DNA from: Portulaca oleracea | Lineage: Eukaryota > Streptophyta > Magnoliopsida > Caryophyllales > Portulacaceae | Length of the DNA: 64,000 nt | Direction of reading: 5' to 3' | Assembly: GCA_029582165.1 (NCBI GenBank) | Contig: CM055881.1 | Span: 24,223,594 to 24,287,593, forward strand | Shown here: one piece after another, positions 42,851 to 55,100 of the stretch | Layout: the number at the start of each line of letters is the position of its first letter | How positions within the stretch are numbered: the stretch's first letter is position 1 | Notes under the pieces: generated by a model | Databases searched by the model: none | What the model saw: the letters and a program-made list of their open reading frames with translations, nothing else | Told to the model about the DNA's origin: nothing | Translations under genes and position numbers: made by a program

Positions 42851-44098
42851 GTAGTCAGCTTAGAAAGGAGTTCCTAACTTATTCCAACTCCTATTAGATG
42901 TAGGAGTATATCTTTAAGTCCAAGTGGTATATATTGAACATACAACAATGAATCTAATCAGTTCTCTCTCGAGAAACCACCATCAGAAGTTAGGGGTTTT
43001 GGGATGAGGAAATTTTGCACCTACCTTCGTGATTGATAGTCACCATTTCGAGGTATTGGACTGACAGACTTAACACTACAAGAAAAACTCACTTGTGCCA
43101 TGAAATTTATTGTAACTAACGTATAAATTTATCGTGGCCAAGGTAAGTATCCATAAAATTTTTTATTGTGACCTCTCGTGACACATAAGGTCGTGGCTAA
43201 CGTAATGACCATGGGAAATTCTTGGCATGGTCACTTATGTTAGCATTTATCACAAAATCTTTTTAGTGGCTTACCAGTGTTCAACTTTGGTTGCTTTTTT
43301 ATTCGTCACGGAACCTTTCATGGCTAATAAGTATGTTAGCCACATTTGACACAACAACTTATATTCTATAAAAAATAGTTCCACTAGATTTTATTAACTC
43401 ATTATCAATTTATGTTAGCCATGCTATCAACCTTTTAATATATAAAGATAAAGATGCTTCTATCAAGACTCGAACTCACAAAGTAAGTAGCAAAAACAAT
43501 ACTTAACAGGTGAACCATTGGGCTATTTATCATTTTATGGCTACTAATAGAGCCAAATCACATATAAAAGATACATACTTTTTAGTTTTAGTTAAGAAAA
43601 ACATTAACTTTTGAAAAAACTTTCCTCCATGTTCCTTAGATTCAGGGTAAATGTAAAGTCAGATATATAAATATTTTTCCTATAGGAGATGGCGTTAAAG
43701 TTTCCAACCACCAAAGTGATTTCTATGTAGCGAATATAGAGAATTGGCCATAAAATGCTTTTATCTTTGGACAAATTCACAAACCGATTTGGCCACGAAT
43801 TATTTTTGTCATGGCTAATTCACAAATTGATCACGAATAATTTTCTTCCCGTGTCCATTCTCTTAATTAGCCATTCATTAATAGTTTATTTTCATGGAAA
43901 ACTTGGTTTGGATGAATGAATTCCAAATATTGATGCAAAATATCCAACATAACTCCCCTCCAAGGTCACTTTCGTGGAGCAGGTGAATTATTCCTATAGT
44001 GTAAGTAGGAGATTGTGGTATTCGTGGGACAAGACTCGACAATTCGATCATATTCACTTCCCCACTAATGTATTTCGATTCTACTCAATAGGGATATC
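42850..44098 (+). mobile_element. Copia LTR fragment with primer site, interrupted by a CACTA element
   Basis: LTR sequence matching the reverse complement of 3228-3613 in two blocks, 42850-43073 and 44005-44090. It is followed by GGGATATCAGAGTC (44091-44104), a primer-binding site for initiator tRNA-Met. This is therefore a 5' LTR; the internal region is lost after about 44280. The CACTA element at 43074-44001 sits inside it. Confidence 0.65.
43074..44001. mobile_element. Non-autonomous CACTA element, TSD TAA
   Basis: A 928-bp element flanked by the 3-bp duplication TAA (43071-43073 and 44002-44004). Termini CACTACAAGAAAAACTCAC and complement CACTATAGGAATAATTCAC are inverted repeats with the CACTA signature. 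Subterminal regions repeat CGTGGC/GCCATG-like words on both strands. No TNPA/TNPD-like coding. The empty site is preserved in the paralogous LTR at 3228-3613. Confidence 0.9.
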
Positions 44099-44351
44099 AG
44101 AGTCAGGTTTCTTGATCTTGTTCTCGAATTGATGTTTACCTAATTAGTTTAGGTTTAGTTTAGGTTTAGATACAACCAGTTTAATGAAAATTTATGTATC
44201 AACTCTTTGTTTACTATCAAATCCAGACTATTGATTTGTTCATAGCCTTTGGCAATTAACTCTCATATTTATAACTACTAGTAATATGCCCGTCCTTCGG
44301 ACAGGTCTTTGATACTGTTCATTTTTATCAGTCACGCACAATTATATATTA

Positions 44352-44524
44352 CCTCCGTCCCAAAATATTTGTCCGTTAACTAAATTTTGACTGTTGATTA
44401 CTCACAAAATATAATGAGTTACAATATAAAATTACCGTTATTGTAATCATTGTAATCTTCATTATAATTTGTGAGTAATTAATAGTCAAAATTTAGTCAA
44501 CGGACAAATATTTTGAAACAGAGG
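44352..44524. mobile_element. Stowaway MITE, TSD TA
   Basis: A 173-bp element between TA dinucleotides (44350-44351, 44525-44526). Termini CCTCCGTCCCAAAATATTTG and complement CCTCTGTTTCAAAATATTTG are near-perfect inverted repeats, and pairing extends further inward (GTCCGTT / AACGGAC, then AAATTTTGACT). Confidence 0.9.
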
Positions 44525-44811
44525 TAGTAATCTTTTAAAAATATTTATCATTTTACTTTAGTTTTACCAGTGCAATACTTCTTTAATTCTATTTTTTGGT
44601 CACTACGACTAATTATGTTCCTTCCATTTTACTTACAACTTTTACCTTCTCAGTAATCACTATATCAATTTTATGCCTATTAAATAAATAAACTTTACAC
44701 AATTTAAGTTTTCATTTGTTTTCTGTAAGGATTATACATAGATATTTTAAGTACTTTGCAATAATTTGACTTCACCGCAAATTCTCGTCGATAAAAAGAA
44801 AATAACCTAGG

Positions 44812-44975
44812 ATCTGTCAAATTACAGGGTAAATTTAATTTACTAAAATTTATCAATTTTTCTCTAAATTTACCAAAATTTACTAAAAATTAGCAAAGTT
44901 AAAAAAATCATTTTGATATATTAGCGTAAATTTATCAAAATTTAACTTTTACCCACTGCTTTTTACCCGTGAATT
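44812..44975. mobile_element. AT-rich MITE, copy 2
   Basis: Reverse-complement relative of 3985-4195; ends of type TTCACGGGTAAA / TTACAGGGTAAA. Same unresolved family. Confidence 0.5.
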
Positions 44976-45309
44976 TTATACAATGCTAAATAAATTAGGA
45001 TGAGCAAATTAATTGAGTTTATGATTATATTTTACCAAAATTTTTTATTTTGAAAAACATTTATTGTCTTTCTATGTGTCTACTATTTGAATAGTCACTT
45101 AACTAATTTTTTTTATCATTAATTATTTCTTAGTTTACATTGAAAATGTAACTTTTACCAATTTTAATCCATTATCCTTCATAACTAATTTTTATCCATG
45201 TAAATAATTTTATAATTTTTTTTGCTAAATCTATTGATTATTTTGATTTTTCTTTACCCTTTCAAAATGACAATTTAAAAGGGATAGAAGGTATAATCTG
45301 TAATTTTTG

Positions 45310-46072
45310 GGGATGATTTAACATTTGTGGACAATTCATGCCCAAATGTCAATAAATTTAACTGATTTGTTTGTACGTGGAGATTTCTAGGTTCCAGTAC
45401 TATACTCCACAACTCTGGTCTATGAAATGCAAAGTGAACCTCATTTCTCCATTTTCCCTTTTTCTCTCTCTAAATCCCCTTTTTGTTCTTTTTCTCTTTA
45501 ATCCTTCACCCCTGCCCAAATTAACCACAAATTTGACAGATCTGCAAATCAAATATGCCACATCCACCCCTTTTATCTTTCTTTATCTCTGATTTTTTAT
45601 CCACACTGGAGACTACTAAACACTCACTTTTTACCGACGTCATCTCCGTTGAAGGACTGAAATTGCCTGAGGAATCTCGCAGATTAGGTTGAAACAAAGC
45701 TAATCAACAGAAGATAGAGGAGCAGGTACGATCCGAAGCCATAAACAAAGCTCGATTGAGAAGAAATCGAGGTTAGGTTGAGAGAGAGAGAGAGAGAGAG
45801 AGAGGAGGTGAAAAGGTAGAGAGAGAAAGAGAAAAATAGAGGGATCCCGAAATCAATCAACCGAATAAGGAAGCTGGGAAATGGGAAAGGCAGAAAACTA
45901 AGAAGATGGAGATGAGGATTATGGAGATGGAGGAATTGGTTTTTGCCAGAAACCGAAACAGATAGGGAGGGTAACGTCATTTTATTTGTTAGGAAAGTTG
46001 GTTGTCTCCAATTGGTGCACCTTTTCTTTATTTTATGCAAATCACCGAGTAGTTTTACTGGAGGAAAAATAT
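45310..46072. other. Pyrimidine/purine-rich intergenic segment with (GA)n
   Basis: 45440-45600 is strongly pyrimidine-rich on the plus strand and 45780-45830 is a GA microsatellite, typical of a plant 5' untranslated region. No intact reading frame belongs to it, so it may be a captured or orphan promoter/leader piece. Confidence 0.35.
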
Positions 46073-46073
46073 G

Positions 46074-46297
46074 CTACCTCCGTCTCAAATTGTTTGTCCA
46101 TCTACTTAACTTCCTTGTTCCATAATATCTATCCATTTTATAATTTTAATGATTGTAATTCCTATTATACCCCTAATAAATATTCTTTTGTTTCTTTTTG
46201 ATTTTTCTTTACATGAGAAAAGTAAGGGCAATTCTGGTACATTACACATTTTTCACCCCATATAGTTGGATGAATGACTGATATGGGACAGATGTAG
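46074..46297. mobile_element. Degenerate Stowaway-like MITE
   Basis: Left end CTACCTCCGTCTCAAATTG and complement of right end CTACATCTGTCCCATAT are imperfect inverted repeats. The flanking duplication is decayed (TG versus TA). Confidence 0.5.
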
Positions 46298-46657
46298 TAT
46301 TAAATTATAGTACAGCTGTCTGCCTTTTATATTAGATTAGAGTCCAGTTGACCTAGCATGCAACCAAGCAGCTGATGATCCTGCTGCAAAACACAAACAC
46401 ACAACACAGTGAAAAGGGGAGGCAACTCTCTCTTTTATAATAGAGTAAATGATTGTGTTTATATTTGAGTTTGATCGTTTTGTTCGAAAATATTAATCTT
46501 CATGTTTTATTTCTATGCCCAAAATTGTGTGTTCATATTTATGCAAGATAAACTGTGTTTATGCCTAACATGAACTATGTGTTTCTAATTTGTCTAATCT
46601 GCCTAAGGTCCAGACTCTTACATTAATAATTTGTGTGTTTAAACTTTTACTCAGATA

Positions 46658-47796
46658 AGGATCACAATGGGTAGGGTCTGGGGCGGGTCCAGTTGGACCC
46701 GGATCTGAACCTGCCAATTTTTTTGGACTCGGACCCACCCCGAGATCTGGTGGGTCCCAAAAAATTGGACCTGGACCCAGACTCGCCGGGTCCACAGGCC
46801 GCAGGTCCATAACGGGCCCTTATTGGGTCCAACACTCCCATGTATTTTTTTACTAGATTTATCAATGTTTCGGGATAATTTTATACGTGCGCAATTGTAT
46901 AATAATAACTATTCTATTTAATTACACATATTTTCAACATATAAATACATCTAGTTTAATGTAAGATGCTAAGAGCAAAATTCAACATAAAAACATTACA
47001 AAAATCATCCATGCATCAACTCTAAGAATGCAATTATACAACTTAAAATGCAAAAAGAAAAAAAAAACAAACAAACACAAAGTTCATGATACCACTTGTT
47101 AGGATCGAGGTAAAATATAGCCTAGTATTTGCAGCGGAAGAGATAATTATCAGGATGTATAAATTGAGAAGAAATATAACAAGATCAGTAAAAAGATAGA
47201 GAGAATAAAAGACACACGATTTACGTGGAAACCCAAATTGGGAAAAAACCACGGATGGCAACGGAGCAATAATCCACTAGTATAAGGGGAGAGATTACAA
47301 GAGAGATCCTAAGGGGCTATATAACGCAAGGGGATCGACGGCCAGATCACAAGGGGTTAATAGCACAGGCTATATAACGCAAGGGGATCGATGGCAAGAT
47401 CACAAGGGGTTAATAGCGCAACGGGATATACTGAAGACAAAATAACTCTCTAAAGGACTCTCACAACCTAGGGATGGGTAGAGGTGAAGAATGCTCCGTA
47501 TGTGTGTTTGTCGTATGCCGTAAGTATATAGGTTGATTATCGCACTATACAACTCTAAAAATACAAATACACTAGAGTTTTTATTATATAAATATATAAT
47601 TTGACGGGATACACTAGGGTTTTTATTATATAAATATATAATTTGACGGGTCCGAGTCTAGATCCGGACCCGCCATTTTTTAGCGGACCCGGACCCGGCC
47701 CGGACCCAACGAATCCATTTTTTTGGACCCAGACCCACCTAAATGGGGCGGATCCGAGCGGGTCTGAGGTGGGTCCAGGACCCATTGCCATCCCAG
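46658..47796. mobile_element. hAT element with a nested Copia LTR fragment, TSD CTCAGATA
   Basis: Flanked by a perfect 8-bp duplication CTCAGATA (46650-46657, 47797-47804). Termini AGGATCACAATGGG and complement CTGGGATGGCAATGGG are hAT-type. GGACCC/GGGTCC words are dense near both ends. The middle holds a minus-strand Copia LTR piece. Two tandem 41-bp copies (47568-47608, 47609-47650) lie at the right junction. Confidence 0.8.
46862..47567 (-). mobile_element. Copia 5' LTR fragment with primer site
   Basis: Read on the minus strand, an LTR ending at 47097 with CCTAACA is followed by AGTGGTATCA (47096-47087), the initiator tRNA-Met primer site, and a short AT-rich internal remnant. Blocks such as TTTACGTGGAAACCC and GGGAAAAAACCAC are shared with 53408-53690, so both belong to one LTR family. 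No coding sequence. Confidence 0.6.
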
Positions 47797-47804
47797 CTCA
47801 GATA

Positions 47805-48650
47805 AACTATGTGCTTATTCTTCTACCTAGATTTTGTGTTTATACTAATTTCATAATCTGCTTAGACTCTCTAATATTGACTGTCTTTTTGACATTCACC
47901 CACCAAACTGAGAGCCTCGTGCCTCGACCTCATAAGTCACAACCAGGACAACTAAATCCTCCTTTTTCCCCCTCTCACTAAGTCGCTCAAGGCCAGTAGA
48001 TGGAAGTCATTTTTTAATCAAGAGTTTGGGTAAATAAAAATAGATGGAAATGAGATAAATTTTAAGTAAATTTAGAAGAAAAGGCTTCTGAACGATTCAA
48101 ATATTCAGCCATTAGAACAGCCGCGAGGAAGGTGCTTCGTGTCTGTCAAACACCACTGACAAGGGCTCTGTTGTCATCCTTCCTTACGACAACCCCATTA
48201 GAACTCGATCCGCAAAAAAAAAAAAAAAAAAAAAACCCGGCAAAAGAGCCGCAAAACACCACAAAAAAGGGGCGCGTATGGTCATGCGTCGTCGCCTGAA
48301 TGGCGCATCGGCGACATGGACAACATAACTCCTCTCAACGTTACCGATTTATGTGTCGATCGTGGTGGTTTTCGAGTTGAATGGCTAGATTAGAAGATCG
48401 AGAGTTATGAGAAGGGGCTAGTTATGATTTTTCACCATTGGGCGTTTTTGGGACTCTCAGCGATGGTTATGGACCGTTAGATGAGTGATAAACTGGATTT
48501 TTACGGGTTTTAGCCTTCTTTTTTAGGCTAGTTTTCGCCTTTCGAGCTTCTTTTCCATAACTTCTAAGTTAGAATCACCTACTTTCTTCATTTATAATTA
48601 AAGTGTATGAATTTCCTTGTATTTAGGTGTTCTTGCCCTTCATAATGAAG
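47805..48650. other. Intergenic segment, nothing recognised
   Basis: Contains an A homopolymer of about 21 bases at 48216-48236. No element ends or coding signal found. Confidence 0.4.
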
Positions 48651-48930
48651 CACTACAATATGAAACGCTTGCGGCGATCGACCTAGGCGACCGATATGTA
48701 TCGGTCGCTCCTATCGACACAGGCGACTGATAGGCATCGCTCGCTGTTTAGCGACCAATATGGTATCGGTCACAATGATGAAGCTATCGGTCGCTAAGTA
48801 TCGGTCACTGGGCTCATTTAATATCACAACGGTCATATTAATTCCCAGTTGAAACCTTATCGGTCGCTGAGCCAGCGACCGATACGCTATCGGTTGTTGC
48901 ATATCGGTCGCTGGCTTCTTTTAATGACAC
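48651..48930 (+). mobile_element. One end of a CACTA-like element with a dense subterminal array
   Basis: Begins CACTACAATATGAAACGC, a CACTA-type terminus. The next 260 bp contains about a dozen copies of TATCGGTCGCT or its complement AGCGACCGATA, several with one or two changes, in both orientations. Such arrays are known in CACTA elements as transposase-binding sites. Two diverged ~110-bp units, each ending ACAACGG(T/C)CA, make up the second half. The opposite terminus was not found, so the element is truncated or its other end has diverged. Confidence 0.55.
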
Positions 48931-50280
48931 AACGGCCAGATTCATTTCGATGCCTGCTGCCTCGCTCTCTCTCTCTCGCTCGCTCCTCGCACTTACCGAC
49001 GCCAACCACCGCCCCAACCACCTTCACTCCGGCCACAACCGACGACTCCGGCCGACACTGCGGAAACCGACGACCACCGTGCTTACATCTCCGACAACTA
49101 CCGACGCCAACATCTCCGGCTACATTTGTACATTATGCCTTTAACATTTTTATGACATGAATATAAGATCGTGAAACTTTTCTAAACTTCTCTCCGCACT
49201 TTTTCATTTCAAGATCGATTCTAGTAGAATCTATTTTCAAACATGCGAGTCTGAGAGTTGTCTAACTCTTGGACTTATAACCTTACCCTTGAGCTCGAAA
49301 TTCAGGTTCGCCGACCGGAGTTTTTATTGTTTTTAGGTTCGTTGATTTCCTTAAATCAACTGACAACTCCTTTCTATCATAACTTGCATAATTCATTTCT
49401 TTTGGATTTTCTCTTTTATTTGATTAACCAAAACAGTACTCATCCTGAGATTGGAATCAAAGAGCAGTGAAAACCAAAAATGGGATAGAAAATGGGCATG
49501 CAAGGTCATACGACCTTAGCCTTATTCCTGGCCCATTTTCTAGACAGTGGGCGCATGCAAAAGACCACTTGCCTGACTCTAGTATGCCCGTGTCGCCTAC
49601 TGGGTCAGGCCAGTGACCTTTATCCCACTTGTGGCCTTGGTAGAGATCCACAGGTAGATATAATTTGGTATGTCAAACCGAGGTGGTTGTCCCCAAATGA
49701 ATTTACAAGCTTAAGATATTTAAAGAATCGAAAAGTTTTCTTCTAAAAGTAAAAACATCCTTATTTAAGTATTAAGCAATTTTAGTCGGCTCTCAATCAC
49801 ACCAAGTAGCACCGCATATGAAATCCATCGCGACTTTGAAGGATAGAGCCATGAGTAAGAGAAATCAGAACATGTTGATGAAATCTAAGTGACAACTTGT
49901 CAGAAAAGCAACTTGTAGAGTTGTTTGTGGCCAAAAGGATGGTCAGAAGCTTAGGATGATTAGGCGCGCGAACATCTTGGAAGATGACAGTCTTGATGAT
50001 TTTGATGCTGAGATAAATTGCAGGGCTGTGATTATTGGCAATGATATAGGCGCGTAAGTCTTCGATGACCTACCAAATTGAAGTTATTGATCTTTTAACA
50101 TCGTGATTGAGATGTGAAGGTTTTTTGGTTGTTGTGGTCGTGAAAGTTCTTGCTGTGTTGCTTATGTTTAGCAGTGTTTGGTTGTAACGTTTGTCTTTTG
50201 GAGTTGGTTGTTTGTTATGTTATAATGTTTTGTTGTATTTTGTGAACTTTGAAGCTTTTAATTTTCAATAATCGAAAAAA
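48931..50280. other. Intergenic segment with a GC-rich, proline-type stretch
   Basis: 48950-49130 is rich in CCGACGAC/CACCGCC words. Sequence like this resembles a captured leader or low-complexity coding piece behind the CACTA end. 49250-49690 has short open frames with no recognisable family. Confidence 0.3.
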
Positions 50281-52140
50281 ATGAGTGTGGACTCAATATA
50301 CTTTTCCTTTATTTTTTAGAAACAGAAAAGGATTTTGGAATTAAAAATTTTAAATTTTGGGGCAATTTTGAATATGACAAATCAAATTTAACATTTTGTA
50401 CTCGACGCTCTACAGTTAACAGCATATTGGTATATTATATTGATGAACCTCCATCGGTGACTCCAATAAAAAAATATAAATTCTATGGGCAATATGGCAG
50501 ATGGAAACCAATAGTGTAAAACAGAAGAAGTGAACTTAGTTTGAGTTGTTCACGTACGTTTCAAACTACTCCAACCTTGAACGTGATTCTTGTTTCACGT
50601 TGATGTACATACAGTGCTACCTATAATCCGCAAAAGAATCAAAAGCCGTAGCTCCTAGTCTTCCACTTGTGACTTATTCCTCCTTTTGTTATTTTTATCA
50701 TACCATCCCACCAATTTACCAAGCATAATACGCTTTACAGCTCTGCCTTTTATTGTTGGCCAAACGTTACTCCTTAATGCTAACTATATAGTTTCTTTGT
50801 AAATTAAACAACTTCATCTATATATATATTTGTATCCATTCTGTGTTGTTCAATTATTTGCTCTTGGCTCTACGTATTTCATTCTATCAGTTTTTGCCAC
50901 AAACGGTATATCTCCTTTTCTTCTTTAAATTTCTAGCAATCTCGAGGTAGTTTTGTTGCTGGTTTTCATTGTTGTTTGTGAATTTTATTCCTTCATTGGG
51001 CTTTAATAATTGACTTAGATAAAAATCATGAGCATATAGAATGACATGTATACCCAATTAAATTCACTTCTTGTAGTTATTATTATTCATGTTGCATACA
51101 TGGACCGAAGGGAGGCCGGTGAAGTTTATTGAGGTGATTGATTTCTAGTTCATGATGCATGCATAGTTGATATATTCTTTAAAGCAATCAAAGTGCTTTT
51201 TAGTGAGCAATTTCAGTTACTAAATTTTGTTCTCGAGGCCTAAATTTACGTATATGTACCGTATTCTCTAATTGGGTTAATCAATTATTAAGTTAAGAGT
51301 ATCAAAGTTACATTAATTAGATTAATATTAAGAGCAAGCTAGATAGTCCCGATCAACTACATGTGCGTCGTGTATATACACATACATACTCTTGTCCAAC
51401 CTCCTTCTAGTGTCAACTATCAAGCTATATATGCCCATTGATATAACATAATCTGAAAATTTGAAATACAACATTTTTTTTCATTTTATACTGTGTCGGT
51501 AAATTTATATATATATATTTTTAAAGTAGGTGTAATCTCTAAATCGAGCAAATCAACACGTTTCATTAGAACAAAAAAAAAGACAAAATGCAGATGAAAA
51601 GATTTCCAATAATATAGTTTGGCTGTAGTCCATTAGTCATGTTGCCATTTGTGCGTACCTACTGAATGAAAGTAATGTGCGGTAGTGAAAACAGCATGTA
51701 TCAAAGTGATGAGGATAATACAGGGCAGACAAAAGCAAAGCATTGAATAAGGCCTTGGTTGATGGGAATCACAGATAGATGTACGTAGAATTAGGTGATC
51801 ACAAATAATATTTACCGTGTCTGTATTATAATATGTCAATTTTTTACATGATAAATTTGTGTCAAATATTTGATAAATTTAAAAAATATTTAGGAACCTT
51901 CCAATAATATTACATGAATTTTATAATAAATATGAATGATTTTTTTTTTTTTAAAGATTTAACACCTTAGTGGATGTAAATGAGTAGTCGAAGGTGTAGT
52001 ACAAAAACCACGTATACAAGCACGTTTGTAAATAAATGAAAAAAGTAGTAGGAGGTAGCAAGATTGATATTTTAGTTGAATGATTGGTAGGTAGATGTAT
52101 TTGTCGAGCCAACTTTGAGTTGCTTCACAAAATGTGCACA
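50281..52140. other. Upstream region of the alpha-glucosidase gene
   Basis: AT-rich, no transposon recognised. A T/A-rich TATA-like stretch occurs at 50818-50832 and others near 51500-51520. Confidence 0.35.
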
Positions 52141-52148
52141 TATATATG
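52141..52148 (+). promoter_or_regulatory. Possible TATA box of the alpha-glucosidase gene
   Basis: TATATATG about 40 bp before the first ATG. If used, the leader would be very short, so a more distant start is equally possible. Confidence 0.3.
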
Positions 52149-52180
52149 ATCCTCCAGGAGCAGAGATAGATTGAGAGAAG

Positions 52181-55100
52181 ATGAGGCTGAAAATGGGAGG
52201 TGGTTGTTTGGGGGCGTTGGGTTTAGCCATAAACATATTGTTGCTGGGTTGCCTGGGGAGTGGAGCATCAGAATCATCAGGAGGAGTGATCGGGTATGGT
52301 TACAAGGTCCAGTGGGCAAAGGTGGACTCTGTCACCACCAAATCCTTGACCGCTTTGCTTCAGCTTCGGAAGACCTCTTCTGTTTATGGCCCTGATATTC
52401 AACTCCTTACCCTCACTGCCAGGTCACTTTCTTTCCTAACCCCTCTTCTTTTCAATTTAATACTCTTCCACTCAGTTTTCACTATCTCATGCATTTTACT
52501 TCCTATTACATTAAACTGAATTTTTACTTATTTGGCCTATCAGGCTACCACACTTTTTTCTGTGCCTATATAGATGTTGGGTAAAGTAAAATTAAGTATA
52601 TTTGAATAAGTTTGGATATGTTAGGTAGAAATAGGTAGAAATATGTAATGATTCTTTTTTTTTTTAAAACAAGATGAAATTTTAGATTGATTTAGATGGA
52701 AAACAGAGAATTGAACAGGAGTAGGTATAGTTGGATTATAGATAATTTAAAGTTGTGGAATAACATGGCCTAAACTAAACTAATTAAACCAATGTGCTAT
52801 CGGAAAAGTCCAGTCGGAGAGACACCTTATCATTGTTTTTGGGTATTATTGTTTTAGGTAACTCTTTGTTGTAGGCTGGAACTGAGATAAGATTATAAGA
52901 TATGGTGTAGGCCTGGTTGGGACCTTATTTGATACCACCCACACCATCATTTGCTATGAATATCAGAGTGAGCTATTCTTGGCCTTACGTTCTTACGATG
53001 GTGATATTTGTGACTATTCTTTCAAACGCACACGCACCAAATTCATTTAATGCAAAGCCGCTTGGCAGGTGACAACCATTTTTTACTCAATATAAAGACA
53101 GAGCAAATTTAAACTTTCATTGGTGACTACTTTGTTAATGAATTATTTGATCTCCTGAGTTCAAGTATGACCTTTTTTTCTTTTCTTTTTTGGAAGTAAG
53201 GTCTTATTTACTTTGCTTACATTATTTAAAATATATTATATACTGTATATTGAAAAATTCATAAACTTAATAAGTGATGTGACCAACGTGAATTATCTCA
53301 CTCATACTACCTTATTTAAAAGTTTATATATTTAATGAGTTATATGATTGATAATCAACACTTAGATAACTGTTAAGATCGAGATTCAATTCATATATGA
53401 AATCTCCTGTTAGGGATTAAATCCAGATTGACCCAGATCTAATATTGTAGTGGAAGCGAACAAAATAACTAATTTAGGGATGCAGGTATTGAGAAAATAA
53501 ACAAGAACAATATAGGGATGATGAAGATAAGATTTTTACGTGGAACCCCAAAGCGGGAAAAAACCACTACGGGCAAGATGAAATCCAATATAATGGAGAG
53601 ATTGCAAAGGGTATCCCAAACGGCTATATAACATAACAAAATCAAAAAGGAAAAATCTTAAACGGTTATAGCACAGCGGGAGTAGACATATTTCAAACGA
53701 ACCACCCTATTTGCTGCTTCCATATGTTCTTTCTTTGGATTCAGAATGAAATGAGAAAGGATATGAACTGAATAAGTGAGGTCTGGCCTGGTTATAGTGA
53801 AATAGATCAATCTTCCGATAGGTCTTCTGTATTAGGTTGGATCTTGTAGAGCCTTTCAATGAGCAAGAGCAAGCTTATGAATCTGCTCCATAGGAAAAGT
53901 TGTAGGTTTGGCATCTAGGAGGCCACATTCATTCATTATCTCTAAAGTGTACTTACACTGACAAAGGAAGAGACCTTGTTGTCCTCGGGCTACCTCAATA
54001 CCCAAGAAATACTTTAGATGACCAAGGTCCTTAATGCTAAAGCACTTATCCAAATAAGTCTTGAACTTTTCGCATTCTTGAACATTATTAGTAGCAAGAA
54101 TAATGTCATCAACATAAACAAAAAGTGCCATAAAAACTCTTTCCTTTTGATATTTGAATAACAAATAGTCGACATAGGATTTCACGAATCTGTACTCACA
54201 AAGCTTAGAGGACAACTTCACAAATCATTATCTACGCGATTGCTTTAATCCATAAAGTGACTTTCTTAGTATGTAGACATTGTTTTGTGTAGAGGCTTTA
54301 CAACCTGGCGGCAAATTCATGTATACCTCTTCATCAAGAGCACCATGTAAAAAGATATTGTTCATATCTAACTGGTGTAGATCCCATCCTTTAACGATAG
54401 CAATAGAAAGAAAACATTGAATACTTGTCATCAAAACAAAAAGGGCATATGAAACACACAAGTTCATGCTCATGTTTAATAAAGCCAAGTTGTCACATTC
54501 AGATAACCACCATAGTTATATTTTGCATACCATCGAAAAATATGAACATACCTAACAGTAATAGTAGTACAACCAAATAGTAATTCCTTACTTGTCTCAA
54601 TAAAACTAAAATAGCTACATCAACAACACTAATTTGTTTTATCTTACATGCCGCATGAAAAGTGGAATTTCATAATGCGATATATTCACTCCTTGCACAT
54701 CAATGTTTAACAAAGACGGAATTAGTAAAACTAATTTGTTATACCTCACATGTACATTGTTGAAACACATGGATTCATTTTATAGTCTCTTTAACAAACC
54801 CCAATAGTCTCACCTTGCATGTTCAAATTTAACAAAGAACAAAATAGTCACATTAGCAAGTTTGTTTGGTCGTACCTTACATGATAACATTGAACATTAA
54901 CCAAATAGTCAAGTTAAAAACGTAGAACTCTTGTACGTTAACCAAACCATTTGTTCACACCTTACATATTGACTCTTAAGAAAAAAAATGGAACAGTCAC
55001 TTTACCAAAACCAAATAAACATATATTGCATGAAGAATTTAACGAAAATGAATAGTCCAATAAAAATCATAATACTCTTATTAGCAAAATCATATAATTA

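Noticed and set aside
45684..46040. 118-residue minus-strand frame rich in Ser and Leu
   Set aside because: It reads across a GA microsatellite and purine-rich sequence; no protein family is visible.
48849..49160. 103-residue Thr/Pro-rich frame
   Set aside because: It begins in the CACTA subterminal array and continues in low-complexity sequence; no homology recognised.
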